Assembly (NCBI GenBank): GCA_051649605.1
Contig: JBOFHK010000022.1
Location: forward strand, 52,042 to 116,041
Direction of reading: 5' to 3'
Length of the DNA: 64,000 bases
DNA from: Brevinema_A sp051649605
GTDB lineage: Bacteria > Spirochaetota > Brevinematia > Brevinematales > Brevinemataceae
Below the pieces are notes generated by a model, which saw nothing but the letters and a program-made list of their open reading frames with translations, ran no database searches and was not told the DNA's origin. Numbering within the stretch: the first letter of the stretch is position 1; every line of letters begins with the position of its first letter. The position numbers and the translations under genes were made by a program. This document shows, piece after piece, positions 43,293 to 52,837 of this stretch.

Positions 43293-44599
43293 AGAATATT
43301 TTTCAAAGCCACATGATTTTATTTATTGTCATTCCTATCATTCTATCGATCATTGGAATAATTTTTATTATGAGTGCTGGTCAATCAGATAATGGATCAA
43401 ACACTCTTTATCTTCGTCAGTTATTGTGGGTAATTCTAGGTATAGGGGTTGGTGTTGCCATCCTTTCGATTGATTATTATTACATTATCGAAACATCTTC
43501 TATATATTATGGTATTGGTCTCCTTTTACTTATTATCACTTTACTCTTTGGAAAAGAAGTAAAAGGAGCTCAAAGTTGGCTTGGAATCGGTGGATTTGGT
43601 ATTCAAAGTTCCGAAATTATGAAATTATGCTATATTTTGTTTTATGCAAAATTTCTAAAGAATACTCCCAAAGATGAGCGAGAATTCACCACATTTTTTA
43701 AGTCTCTCTTTCTTCTTATACCACCACTTATTTTAGTATTATTACAACCTGATGTTGGAACTGCTGTGATTTTTTGTAGTATCTATATCGTTATGAGTTT
43801 TATTGGTTTTCAAAAGATATCTATTTTATTAGGTATTGTAATGGTAGGTGTTATTACCAGTAGTCTTATCCTCGTTTATACCTACTATCAATTTTATTAT
43901 CTAAAAACTTTTGATAATATTATCTTATTCGATATTATTTTAAATCACAACTCTTTTATTGCCATCGCGGTAATTCTATTAATTTATGCTATTATCACCT
44001 TTGGGATCGAATTGATCCAGCCTATGCCTTGGATTAGCAAATTTACAAGTATCTCTTTAATTTTTGGATTATCTTTTTTATCAACAGGTATTGCTAGCTC
44101 TATATTAAAATCTTATCAATGGAACCGCCTTCTTGTTTTTATTAATCCTGAGTTTGACCGTTTGGGATCAGGGTATAATATCATTCAATCTCAGATTGCC
44201 ATTGGAGCAGGAGGATTAACAGGTCAAGGTCTTTTTCAAGGATCGCAAAATCTCCGAGGTTTTCTCCCGGAAAAACATACTGATTTTATTTTTGCAATTA
44301 TTGCTGAAGAAACAGGATTTGTTGGTAGCCTCTTATTGATCATTCTCTATGGAATTTATTGTATTTTAATGGTCAAAACAATACTCTCTTCCAAAGATGT
44401 TGAAGGTTCTTATATCATTGCTGGTATTTTAGCAATGTTTGCTACTCATATTTGTATTAATATAGGGATGAATCTTGGAATCGCTCCTGTTACTGGTTTA
44501 CCTTTACCTTTTATTAGCTATGGAGGATCATTTTATTTAACTTGTATTACTAGTTCAGCCCTCGTTCTTAATGTCTATAGTCGACGCTTTGTTCATTAA
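43289..44599 (+). CDS. mrdB: RodA peptidoglycan glycosyltransferase (SEDS family)
   Basis: A 436-aa polytopic protein with ten membrane segments. SEDS motifs are visible: GAQSWLGIGGFGIQSSEIMK, LLQPDVGTAVIF, the large central region, then FLPEKHTDFIFAIIAEETGF and LPLPFISYGGSFYLT at the end. It is longer than the usual 370-400 because of an insertion of about 60 residues between the LLQPDVGTA and SQIAIGAGG segments. RodA polymerises glycan strands with PBP2 in the elongasome. The stop codon lies inside a long perfect palindrome that ends both this operon and the convergent aminopeptidase gene. Confidence 0.93.
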   Translation: MKNIFQSHMILFIVIPIILSIIGIIFIMSAGQSDNGSNTLYLRQLLWVILGIGVGVAILSIDYYYIIETSSIYYGIGLLLLIITLLFGKEVKGAQSWLGIGGFGIQSSEIMKLCYILFYAKFLKNTPKDEREFTTFFKSLFLLIPPLILVLLQPDVGTAVIFCSIYIVMSFIGFQKISILLGIVMVGVITSSLILVYTYYQFYYLKTFDNIILFDIILNHNSFIAIAVILLIYAIITFGIELIQPMPWISKFTSISLIFGLSFLSTGIASSILKSYQWNRLLVFINPEFDRLGSGYNIIQSQIAIGAGGLTGQGLFQGSQNLRGFLPEKHTDFIFAIIAEETGFVGSLLLIILYGIYCILMVKTILSSKDVEGSYIIAGILAMFATHICINIGMNLGIAPVTGLPLPFISYGGSFYLTCITSSALVLNVYSRRFVH

Positions 44600-44646
44600 A
44601 ATCTAAAAATGGGTAGAAATATTTCTACCCATTTTTAGATTTTAAT
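44595..44646. terminator. Perfect 52-base palindrome, bidirectional terminator
   Basis: Positions 44595-44646 are a perfect inverted repeat with a 26-base half (ATTAAAATCTAAAAATGGGT continuing AGAAAT). The core TGGGTAGAAA/TTTCTACCCA forms a GC-containing stem flanked by A- and T-runs on both sides, ideal for termination in both directions between rodA (+) and the M18 gene (-). It includes the rodA stop codon. Confidence 0.9.
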
Positions 44647-44650
44647 AAGC

Positions 44651-46060
44651 CTACGCATTTAAATAAAACGCCTTATACCCTCTAATCAGCTGATAAAGAT
44701 CAGCTTTACTAATCAATTCATAAGGAGAGTGCATTCCAATAACTCCTATTCCACAATCAATAACAGAAATACCATATTGAGCAATAAACATCGCAATAGT
44801 ACCCCCGCCTCCTTCATCAACTTTTCCCATGGAGGATGCCTGCCATACTACGTTATTGTCATTAAAGATACTACGAACTTTGGCAACCAATTCAGCAGAA
44901 GCATCCGAAGCACTAGTTTTACCCCCAGCACCAGTATATTTTTTAATAATTACCCCCGACCCCATAAAAGAAGCATTGTATTTATCATGGACTGATGGGA
45001 ATAAAGGATTAAACGCAGCTCCCACATCAGCAGAAAGACAGTAGGAACGATTTAAAGCACGTCTTAATTCAATATCATGATAGTTTTTATCTTCTCGATA
45101 GAGTAGTTCTGCGATAATATTAGGTAATGCCTGAGAATCACTCCCAGTAATCCCTTTAGAACCAATTTCTTCCTTATCAGTAAGAAAAGCAATTGCTGTT
45201 TTTGTTGGTATTTTATCTAATCCTACAATTGCAGAAAACGCCGAATACGCACAAACTCTATCATCATGAGCATATCCACCAATCATACTTCGGTCAAAGC
45301 CCACATCTCTTGTTTTTAAAGCAGGCACAACCTCTATTTCCGCCGAAATAAAATCTTCCTCTATTAATCCATATTCTTGATAAAGATGATCCAATACATA
45401 GGCTTTCACTTTTTCCGTATATTGTTTGTTAGCAATAGGTATCGTTCCAACAAAAACATTTAAAGTTTCTCCTTCAATACCATCCAGAAGCTTTTTTTCT
45501 CCTTGTACTTTACGAGAAAGATGAGGTAATAAATCAGAAATAACAAATACAGGATCTTCTTCTTTATCTCCAATATTAATAGTAACGGTCGTTCCATCTT
45601 TTCTAATAACAACACCGTGCAGAGCAAGTGGGATATTAAGCCACTGGTATTTTTTAATACCCCCATAGTAATGGGTTTTAAGCATAGCCATACCATAATC
45701 TTCAATTAAAGGTTTAACTTTTAAATCTAATCGAGGAGCATCTAAGTGAGCTCCCACGATATTAACTCCTTTTTTGATTGATTCTTTACCAATCACCGCT
45801 AAAGTAATATTCTTATTTTCAAATCGATAATAAACTTTATCACCTGCTTTTAGAGCTTTACAGGTTGTCAAATCAACAAAACCTTGGGATTTGATGAAAT
45901 GTTGAATCCAGCAAACACTTGTTCTTTCTGTGCGTGCTGAATCCAAAAATATTTTATATTGCTCAGCAAGAGCAAAAATTTCAGAAATTTCTTCAGCGGT
46001 TGAAACTTCCCAGATGTTTTGATTCTCATATTGGTAAGGAGAACTCTTTTCTTTAGACAT
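44651..46060 (-). CDS. M18-family aminopeptidase
   Basis: A 469-aa protein with M18 (aminopeptidase I) metal-ligand motifs: NIVGAHLDAPRLDLK (first histidine and aspartate), YAHDDRVCAYSAF, FLTDKEEIGSKG (catalytic glutamates), and MHSPYELISKADLYQ at the C-terminus (last histidine). Members form dodecamers that release N-terminal residues, with preference for acidic or hydrophobic ones. It is cytoplasmic, without a signal peptide. GGAGG precedes the ATG, and the gene follows the pseudo-receiver gene by 14 bases on the same strand. Confidence 0.91.
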   Translation of the reverse strand: MSKEKSSPYQYENQNIWEVSTAEEISEIFALAEQYKIFLDSARTERTSVCWIQHFIKSQGFVDLTTCKALKAGDKVYYRFENKNITLAVIGKESIKKGVNIVGAHLDAPRLDLKVKPLIEDYGMAMLKTHYYGGIKKYQWLNIPLALHGVVIRKDGTTVTINIGDKEEDPVFVISDLLPHLSRKVQGEKKLLDGIEGETLNVFVGTIPIANKQYTEKVKAYVLDHLYQEYGLIEEDFISAEIEVVPALKTRDVGFDRSMIGGYAHDDRVCAYSAFSAIVGLDKIPTKTAIAFLTDKEEIGSKGITGSDSQALPNIIAELLYREDKNYHDIELRRALNRSYCLSADVGAAFNPLFPSVHDKYNASFMGSGVIIKKYTGAGGKTSASDASAELVAKVRSIFNDNNVVWQASSMGKVDEGGGGTIAMFIAQYGISVIDCGIGVIGMHSPYELISKADLYQLIRGYKAFYLNA

Positions 46061-46074
46061 AAATTACCTCCATG

Positions 46075-46800
46075 TCATACACTAACTGTCATCGTAGTAG
46101 TAGTTGGATTTTTTTGACAATAATTAATAAAATAAGCTAAACGTTTGGCATCCTCTTTGGACATCTTACGATATCGAAAAACAAGATGATTATGATCGGT
46201 ATAAACAAGGTCTGCAAAAACCCTAATATTTAGACCTTGTAAGTACATCAAAATACTATCTGATGTTTTTGAGTCAAGGATATCTGGGATAAAATCGGGG
46301 TTATCCAATGTAATAGATACCTTAGAACTATTCAACCCAAGGAGAGTACCATAAGCCCATTGTTTAGAATTAACAATATAAGCTGCAACATGGCTCGTTG
46401 AATAATCTTTAGGTATGAGTGTACTTTTATCTTCTTTTTTAAGATAGTGGGCAAGCATACTAAGTTGTTTGACAATAGTTTCAATAATAGTCTCCGCATC
46501 TTCCCCATAAGGAATTAAGGATTTTATTAATCCAAATTGTCGCAATTTTAATAATTCTTTTGTTTCTAAACTGGGATGGTATAATAAAAAAGTATCTGTT
46601 AAAAGATTTTGTTGTTGTAATTGTTGATAAAACTCTAATGAAGTTTCTTCACAAAGTAACATCACATTTTGATGTAATTCTAATAATGAGGGGATTTCTT
46701 CCATAGATTCTGCTTCTATAGGGATAATTTTTTTACTTGACAGAATAACAGCTAAGTTATGAGATAATTCTCTATCATAGACTCCTATAATAATTTTCAT
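46075..46800 (-). CDS. Pseudo-receiver protein with PilZ-like C-terminal domain
   Basis: A 241-aa protein. Residues 1-115 follow a response-regulator receiver pattern (beta strand MKIIIGVYDRE, alternating helices) but the phospho-acceptor position reads MLLCEETSLE, with no aspartate, so phosphorylation is unlikely. Residues 130-235 look like a PilZ-type beta-barrel: WAYGTLLGLNSSKVSITL and, later, RVFADLVYTDHNHLVFRYRK. The usual RxxxR and DxSxxG c-di-GMP-binding motifs are not clear. The domain call is from pattern resemblance and should be treated with care. It lies upstream of the M18 gene in one transcript. Confidence 0.5.
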   Translation of the reverse strand: MKIIIGVYDRELSHNLAVILSSKKIIPIEAESMEEIPSLLELHQNVMLLCEETSLEFYQQLQQQNLLTDTFLLYHPSLETKELLKLRQFGLIKSLIPYGEDAETIIETIVKQLSMLAHYLKKEDKSTLIPKDYSTSHVAAYIVNSKQWAYGTLLGLNSSKVSITLDNPDFIPDILDSKTSDSILMYLQGLNIRVFADLVYTDHNHLVFRYRKMSKEDAKRLAYFINYCQKNPTTTTMTVSV

Positions 46801-46925
46801 AGACCCTCATAAATATAAATATTTAAGTAATTAATAAAAAAACCGAATGATAAACAATAGAATTTTATTATCCTCATTTATCGGTATATTTACTATGATA
46901 TCTTGAAATTTTACATAGTAATAGA

Positions 46926-46954
46926 TTGATTTTTTTTAATTATTTCTCTATAAT
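46926..46954 (+). promoter_or_regulatory. Sigma-70 promoter of the exported barrel-like gene
   Basis: TTGATT (46926-46931) and TATAAT (46949-46954) with a 17-base spacer, 57 bases before the start codon at 47012. Confidence 0.65.
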
Positions 46955-47011
46955 ATGGATGGATCAGAATAATATAATGATAAATTACAAAAACTCTTCT
47001 AGGAGCATACT

Positions 47012-48115
47012 ATGTATAGATACATACTACCTTTATTAATGGTAATATTCTATCCACAATTCCACTTTTCTCAAGAAACTAGTATTCAGTTTCCTCGTTT
47101 AAATTTCCATATGAAAATGAACCAAAATCTTCGTCCTAGTATTTCTTACTTTGCTCAGACTGATATTATTGTTGGGGATAAAAGTGGTATTATTTTCACT
47201 TTAGCAGTTGACGGTGATGATCTCAATTTACAAAGTGATATTAATAATTTAATCAAATTAAATACTTTGAAATTCTCTATTTCCCCTTCTTCCCAAGTTG
47301 ATTTTCATGCTTTTTATGGTCGTTATAAATACCTTGGCGAAGATCCTGTGCTTCCAAACGGAGTTCAGTACAATTACTCTCCTAATACAGATTTTTATGG
47401 ATTCAAATCTATTTTTGGAAGTGGTATCGCTGTTACTATGCCCATTCTTGATGGGCGATACGAACCAGAATTTGTTATTTATTCTGATTCTTTTAACGGT
47501 ATCGATTACCTCAACACTTTATTTATTATGACTATTAGATATGAACTGTGGACTATGGAACTTTACGCTGGAATGTCTATTCCTACTATTGGAGCAATTG
47601 ACAACTCCCTCAAAGGGAATGGGGGTTTCACTATCTTTACTACAATGGATCTCATCAATGTTTATTTTTCTTTTTATGTTCCAAGTCATTTTGGAGATAC
47701 ATTTGAAATGGATGATATTTACTTCAGATTCAGTCAACACCTACTTGTTAATAACTTTGAACAAACATTCTCTCTTTATAGTTTAGGGTCAGAATCAGGT
47801 AATTTGGTAGATCCATTAATTGGATTAAACAGTATTCCTGATTTAAATCTCTACCTCTCTCTAGGGGGACGAATCAATAATATTGGATTCGGAGTTGAAT
47901 ATGGATTTATTTATGGACTATATCGATCAGAAGCACGTGTCGATAATCTTCAACGAATTAGCAATCGTTTAGGTGCTTATACAGATGTTATGTTCTTAGG
48001 GTTGACCTACAAACTGGGGCTCTTCTATACCCTTCCTAATAGTGCTGCCTATATTAGAGATATCAGTGCACCTAGTGAAGTAGGGTTTTATGTAAGTATT
48101 TTTGGTAGATCATAA
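47012..48115 (+). CDS. Exported, probably outer-membrane beta-barrel protein, unknown
   Basis: A 367-aa protein with a signal peptide (hydrophobic 4-16, cleavage likely after FHFSQ). The mature part has many alternating aromatic and small residues in 10-12-residue strands, such as VDFHAFYGRYKYLGE, TLFIMTIRYELWTMELYAGM and LGAYTDVMFLGLTYKLGLFY, with an amphipathic beta-barrel character. The C-terminus is GFYVSIFGRS, without the classical terminal phenylalanine. Treponema and related species have unnamed porin-like proteins of this size; I do not recognise a family. It has its own promoter (46926-46954) and terminator (48141-48170). Confidence 0.62.
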   Translation: MYRYILPLLMVIFYPQFHFSQETSIQFPRLNFHMKMNQNLRPSISYFAQTDIIVGDKSGIIFTLAVDGDDLNLQSDINNLIKLNTLKFSISPSSQVDFHAFYGRYKYLGEDPVLPNGVQYNYSPNTDFYGFKSIFGSGIAVTMPILDGRYEPEFVIYSDSFNGIDYLNTLFIMTIRYELWTMELYAGMSIPTIGAIDNSLKGNGGFTIFTTMDLINVYFSFYVPSHFGDTFEMDDIYFRFSQHLLVNNFEQTFSLYSLGSESGNLVDPLIGLNSIPDLNLYLSLGGRINNIGFGVEYGFIYGLYRSEARVDNLQRISNRLGAYTDVMFLGLTYKLGLFYTLPNSAAYIRDISAPSEVGFYVSIFGRS

Positions 48116-48140
48116 TTTGAACATTTAAAGATAATAATAT

Positions 48141-48170
48141 AAAAATGTGGGTTAAAAGCCCACATTTTTT
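48141..48170 (+). terminator. Intrinsic terminator
   Basis: AAAAATGTGGG pairs with CCCACATTTTT around a TTAAAAG loop and ends in a T-run, 26 bases after the barrel-like gene. It separates that gene from the glycan cluster. Confidence 0.88.
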
Positions 48171-48274
48171 ATACCCTAAATGAATCTGAGAATCAAATAA
48201 AGCATATATAAAAATCTACTAAATCATTAATTAAAAATAAATTAGATAATAAAAAAATAACAATATATTTTCTA

Positions 48275-48302
48275 TTGTCATTTTTAACGAATATGCTATA
48301 CT
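48275..48302 (+). promoter_or_regulatory. Sigma-70 promoter of the first glycan ABC operon
   Basis: TTGTCA (48275-48280) and TATACT (48297-48302) with a 16-base spacer and an extended TG motif (TGC before TATACT), 34 bases before the permease start. Confidence 0.6.
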
Positions 48303-48336
48303 AACAACAGATAAGCATTTAAGGTAAAAATCTATT

Positions 48337-49224
48337 ATGACAAAAGAACCAAAATATTTAAAAAAAGAGAAACAAATTGCTCTATCATTATTGATTCCTA
48401 TTTTGTGTGTCTATATTATTTTTATTTATTATCCTGTTTTTATAGGCTCTATTAACGCTTTTACCGATTATAATATTTTTTCTAAGACAAACAATTTTAT
48501 TGGTTTTGATAATTTCAAACAATTATTCGCCCTACCTGATTTTTCATTTATCGTACAACGTACTTTTTTCTTTACTATGATCGTAGTAGCTCTACAATAT
48601 ATCTTAGGATTAGGATTAGCGTTACTACTCAATCAAGAACTAAAAGGCTTCCGATGGTTTAAAAATATTGTTATGGTGCCTTGGGTACTCCCTATTACGG
48701 TTACCGTTGTAATGTTTACATGGATTACCCATGCTGAATACGGATTATTAAATATATTTTTCCGTGCTATAGGCAAACCTGACTGGGTAGCTTTTTGGTT
48801 TGGCAACCAACAATTGGCTTTTTGGGGTGTTGTCTTTCTTCATATTTGGCGAAACGTTCCTTTTTATGCACTCGTATTATACGCAGCATTAAAAAATATT
48901 CCCAAAACATATTATGAAGCAGCAAAGATAGACGGAGCTTCTGATTGGAACATGTTTGGTAAGATTACTATGCCTATGATTTTAGGACAATCAATCGTTG
49001 TTATTATCCTCCATATTATCTTTACAATTAATAATGTGGATATTATTCTTCTGGCCACAGGCGGCGGGCCTGTAGGAACAACTGAAGTATTATCAACAAA
49101 AGCTTATAACATTATGTGGAATACCTACAATTTTGGTATGGGTACGGCATTATCTTTACTAATCGTACTAATTTTATCTATTATTACTATTATTTCTATG
49201 AAAATCCCAACAGAAATCGAATAG
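48337..49224 (+). CDS. Sugar ABC transporter permease (MalF/UgpA type), system 1
   Basis: A 295-aa inner-membrane permease with six transmembrane segments and the EAA loop YEAAKIDGASDWNMFGKITM (near 191-210), the docking site for the ATPase. It starts the first importer operon and is followed 9 bases later by the second permease. No ABC ATPase gene is in the window; a shared MsmK-like ATPase is expected elsewhere. The ribosome site (TTAAGG) is a little distant from the ATG. Confidence 0.88.
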   Translation: MTKEPKYLKKEKQIALSLLIPILCVYIIFIYYPVFIGSINAFTDYNIFSKTNNFIGFDNFKQLFALPDFSFIVQRTFFFTMIVVALQYILGLGLALLLNQELKGFRWFKNIVMVPWVLPITVTVVMFTWITHAEYGLLNIFFRAIGKPDWVAFWFGNQQLAFWGVVFLHIWRNVPFYALVLYAALKNIPKTYYEAAKIDGASDWNMFGKITMPMILGQSIVVIILHIIFTINNVDIILLATGGGPVGTTEVLSTKAYNIMWNTYNFGMGTALSLLIVLILSIITIISMKIPTEIE

Positions 49225-49233
49225 AGGATCGTA

Positions 49234-50076
49234 ATGATAAAAAAAAACAATATTATACAAATCCTACAATACATCTCAATGTTTTTATATGTTTCTGTAT
49301 TATTAATTCCTGTATTATGGATTATTTATTGCTCTTTTCGTTATGAAAATGCTTTATTCACAACAGAGATTTTTTCTAATCCCCAAGGGCTTACATTTTT
49401 GCACTATCAAAAACTCTTTATAACATCTGATACCGCTAATTTTTTTACCTATACGATAAATTCTTTAAAAGTAGCTACATTAACGGTATTCTTTGTTATA
49501 ATCATTGGGTTGTCTGGAGCTTATATTTTATCCCGATACCGCCTCAAATATCAAAATGGTCTTATTCTTTTATTTTTGTCCTCTCAAATGTTTCCTGGGG
49601 TTCTTATAACCATCTCTATTTTTAGCTTTTTTTATAAATTAAATTTAACAAACTCCCTATGGGGCTTATCCTTAGGGCATTTAGTTGGGGGATTACCTTT
49701 TACCTTATGGATGATGAAAGGATATATTGATGCAATCCCTAAAGAACTCGATGAAGCCGCACGGATTGATGGTTTAGGCGTTATTGGAATACTCATTCAT
49801 ATTATCTTTCCCTTAGCAGCACCAGGCTTAGCGGTAGCATGTTTTTATGCTTTTATGGGATCTTGGGGAGATTATTTGTTTGCCTCGGTGATTATCGAAT
49901 CCCAACAACATCAAACCCTACCTTTAGGATTAGCAAGATTCTTTAGCTCCCAGCAAGTACAATGGGGAGCGATCAATGCAGCTGTTGTCGTATCCCTCTT
50001 ACCTACTGTACTATTATTTTTATTATTACAAAAAAGTATTGTTGAAGGGCTTACTAGTGGAGGAGTCAAACATTAA
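49234..50076 (+). CDS. Sugar ABC transporter permease (MalG/UgpE type), system 1
   Basis: A 280-aa permease with six membrane segments, the EAA loop DEAARIDGLGVIGILIHIIF (near 172-190) and the MalG-type C-terminus QKSIVEGLTSGGVKH. It pairs with the permease upstream. The solute-binding lipoprotein gene follows at 34 bases. Confidence 0.9.
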   Translation: MIKKNNIIQILQYISMFLYVSVLLIPVLWIIYCSFRYENALFTTEIFSNPQGLTFLHYQKLFITSDTANFFTYTINSLKVATLTVFFVIIIGLSGAYILSRYRLKYQNGLILLFLSSQMFPGVLITISIFSFFYKLNLTNSLWGLSLGHLVGGLPFTLWMMKGYIDAIPKELDEAARIDGLGVIGILIHIIFPLAAPGLAVACFYAFMGSWGDYLFASVIIESQQHQTLPLGLARFFSSQQVQWGAINAAVVVSLLPTVLLFLLLQKSIVEGLTSGGVKH

Positions 50077-50110
50077 TTTTATAAAATAAATTATTTAAAG
50101 GAGAGTTTTC

Positions 50111-51352
50111 ATGAAAATATTCTTACTGATTACGATTTTTTTTACCTCTTGTGCTACAAAAAATTCAGATGACAAAGTTATCTACTGGTCGACTTATTTT
50201 GATTCCACCGATCCAGGATACCCTATCTTGATGAAGCAATTTGTTACCTACACCAATCAATATCCTCTTTCTTTTGAGTTTTCTGAGGATTTTGGACCTC
50301 CATTATATCGAGATCGTTTACAACGATATTTTCTCCAAGGAAAAAGTGGAAAACCACATCTTCTTACCTTAACTTTAGAACAAATTTTTGCTACCTATAA
50401 AACAGGTCAAACTTTCCCTATGAATGAATATATTACCCAACACCCTGATATGACTAATTATAATCAAAATTTAATTGATGTCCTTACGATTAATGGACAG
50501 ATTCTTGGGATTCCCAATGGGGTTAATGCTCGATTGTTAATCTATCGTAAAGATATTTTCAAAAAATACAATCTTTCCGTCCCCACAACATGGGATGAAC
50601 TTATTAATACCGCAAAATTCCTTAAAGAAAAAGAAGGAAAAAATGGTTTTATGTTTACTACCAAGAGTAAAGAAGTACGAGCTTTTCAAGAATTTATGAG
50701 TTTCTATTTTACCCTTGCTGATCATATTTTTACCGTAGATAACGACAGCATAAATTATGTTGCTAAAAAAGAACACCTCCAACAAATATTACAACTTTAC
50801 TATGATCTCTTTGAAGTCGCAATTAATACTAATGATAAAGGTCAAGATTGGAAGATTTTAGACTATGGACTTACTGGGGGAGATCTCCCTATGGCAACCG
50901 TTGGACCTTGGATTTATAACCATATTGTTGAAGATCCTTCTAAAAAAATCATTATTGATAACTTAGCAGTTGCTCCTATCCCTATTCCTCCAGGAGGTCG
51001 GGAAGGGACTTATATGGAAGTTGCAGGAATGATCATGAATCCAGAAACACCCTTAGAATTAAAACCCAAAGTATACGAGGCTCTTCAAATATTTACGTCT
51101 ACAACTGTTATCGAAGGATCTGTAGAATTAGGTCTACCTTCTGTAAGAACAGATGTTCTTGGGAAAACAGAATTTGCTCGAGGTTTTGAACAATTATTAT
51201 ATACGGGGAAAATTATTGCTCCTATTAATTGGGAATCTCCTCAGCTATATATCGTAGATGCCATTCAAGAAACAATCTACAAAACAAAAACTGTTACTCA
51301 GGCAGCCACAGACCTTGATCAAAAGTTACGAGATTATGCTCAAAATAAATAA
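50111..51352 (+). CDS. Extracellular sugar-binding lipoprotein, system 1
   Basis: A 413-aa substrate-binding protein of the type-1 extracellular family, with a lipoprotein signal ending in FTSC-A (lipobox cysteine at residue 14). Family features include a Y-x-K-D-x-F-K-K-Y motif near 151-159 (RKDIFKKYNLSVPTTWDELI) and GPWIYNHIVEDPSKK. It would capture an oligosaccharide in the periplasm or at the cell surface for the two permeases upstream. AAGGAGAG precedes the ATG. The GH4 enzyme next to it hints at an alpha-galactoside. Confidence 0.88.
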   Translation: MKIFLLITIFFTSCATKNSDDKVIYWSTYFDSTDPGYPILMKQFVTYTNQYPLSFEFSEDFGPPLYRDRLQRYFLQGKSGKPHLLTLTLEQIFATYKTGQTFPMNEYITQHPDMTNYNQNLIDVLTINGQILGIPNGVNARLLIYRKDIFKKYNLSVPTTWDELINTAKFLKEKEGKNGFMFTTKSKEVRAFQEFMSFYFTLADHIFTVDNDSINYVAKKEHLQQILQLYYDLFEVAINTNDKGQDWKILDYGLTGGDLPMATVGPWIYNHIVEDPSKKIIIDNLAVAPIPIPPGGREGTYMEVAGMIMNPETPLELKPKVYEALQIFTSTTVIEGSVELGLPSVRTDVLGKTEFARGFEQLLYTGKIIAPINWESPQLYIVDAIQETIYKTKTVTQAATDLDQKLRDYAQNK

Positions 51353-51368
51353 TATTTAGGAGATTTTT

Positions 51369-52709
51369 ATGAAAATTACATTTATCGGAGCAGGAAGCAC
51401 CGTTTTTGTTCGTAATATCTTAGGGGATTGTATGTCAACCCCTAGTTTGAACCATGTGGAGATTGCTCTTTATGATATCGATCCTATACGATTAAAAGAA
51501 TCCGAACAAATCCTTAAGGTGATTAATCAAAATATTAATCAAGAAAACGCCATCATAACTTCCTATTGTGGTCTCGAAAATCGTAAAAATGCTCTTAAAA
51601 ATGCCGATTTTGTGGTCAACGCTATCCAAGTAGGAGGTTACGATCCTTGTACGATCATCGATTTTAAAATCCCTAAAAAGTACGGTTTATTTCAAACGAT
51701 CGCTGATACTCTAGGAGTAGGCGGAATTTTCCGAGCCTTAAGAACAATCCCTGTGATGGAAGAGCTTGCTAAAGATATGGAAGAAGTGTGTCCTAACACT
51801 TTATTACTCAATTACACTAATCCTATGTCTATACTAACTGGATATATACTAAGATATACTGGTATTAATACCGTAGGATTGTGTCATAGTGTACAGACCT
51901 GCTCGCATGATCTTTTGATGGGATTAGGAATGGAGGACAAACTAGAAGGGCATGTTGATTATATCGCAGGAATCAATCATATGGGGTGGCTCCTAGAGAT
52001 TAGAGATAAACACGGTGAAGACCTCTACCCTGAAATAAAAAAACGAGCCTATGAAAAAAATCAACAAGCGCTTGCCGATGCTTCCAACAAACATTCCGAT
52101 ATGGTTCGTTATGAATATATTAATCGACTGGGGTACTATTGTACCGAATCTAGTGAACACAATGCCGAATACAATTCTTTTTTTATTAAATCCAAATACC
52201 CTGATCTCATTAAAAAATACAATATCCCTATTGATGAATATATTACTCGGTGTATTAAGCAAATTGAAGAATGGAAAGAAATGAGTCAACGACTATTATC
52301 CGATCCTCATCTTAGCCATACTCGAACTCATGAATATGGATCCTATATCATGGAATCTATTGTAACCAATCAAGCTTATAAGATCGGTGGTAATGTCCTA
52401 AATACAGGAGGATTAATTGGTAATCTTCCTCATGAAGCTTGCGTCGAAGTTCCCTGTATGGTTGACGGTTCTGGTATTAATCCTTGCTCTGTTGGAACAC
52501 TTCCAGTACAGCTAGCAGCAATGAATATGACAAATATTAACGTCCAGTTAATCACTATAGAAGCAGCAAAAACCTTAAAAAAAGAGCATATTTATCAAGC
52601 CGTAATGCTCGATCCTCATGCATCTTCAGAACTATCCATCGACGACATCGTTTTAATGTGTGATGAACTTCTTGAAGCACATACTGCTTGGATGCCTAAA
52701 TACTACTAA
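51369..52709 (+). CDS. GH4 alpha-galactosidase-like enzyme (MelA type)
   Basis: A 446-aa cytoplasmic enzyme of glycoside hydrolase family 4, which uses NAD+ and Mn2+ in an oxidation-elimination mechanism. Visible are the N-terminal Rossmann motif FIGAGSTVFVRN, NYTNPMS, the metal-binding GLCHSVQ (Cys and His) and GINHMGW. The GLCHSVQ and FVVNAIQVGGY context are closest to MelA-type alpha-galactosidases, with no phosphosugar-binding signature visible to me. It is the last gene of the first ABC operon. AGGAGA precedes the ATG. Confidence 0.88.
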   Translation: MKITFIGAGSTVFVRNILGDCMSTPSLNHVEIALYDIDPIRLKESEQILKVINQNINQENAIITSYCGLENRKNALKNADFVVNAIQVGGYDPCTIIDFKIPKKYGLFQTIADTLGVGGIFRALRTIPVMEELAKDMEEVCPNTLLLNYTNPMSILTGYILRYTGINTVGLCHSVQTCSHDLLMGLGMEDKLEGHVDYIAGINHMGWLLEIRDKHGEDLYPEIKKRAYEKNQQALADASNKHSDMVRYEYINRLGYYCTESSEHNAEYNSFFIKSKYPDLIKKYNIPIDEYITRCIKQIEEWKEMSQRLLSDPHLSHTRTHEYGSYIMESIVTNQAYKIGGNVLNTGGLIGNLPHEACVEVPCMVDGSGINPCSVGTLPVQLAAMNMTNINVQLITIEAAKTLKKEHIYQAVMLDPHASSELSIDDIVLMCDELLEAHTAWMPKYY

Positions 52710-52757
52710 TTAATTTTAGATTACCTTAGAGACAGGAACAATATAACAAAATAACGA

Positions 52758-52785
52758 TTGACATTACCCCGCAATAACGTATAAT
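52758..52785 (+). promoter_or_regulatory. Perfect-consensus sigma-70 promoter of the second glycan operon
   Basis: TTGACA (52758-52763) and TATAAT (52780-52785) with a 16-base spacer, 52 bases before the second solute-binding protein. Both hexamers match consensus exactly, so regulation must come from a bound repressor or from elsewhere. Confidence 0.85.
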
Positions 52786-52837
52786 AAAAAAAAGATACAG
52801 TATTCTAAAATAATAATTAAAAATCAAGGAGAACATA

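Noticed and set aside
45460..45705. Minus-strand frame inside the M18 aminopeptidase gene
   Set aside because: It overlaps the M18 coding sequence in another frame of the same strand and has no supporting site.
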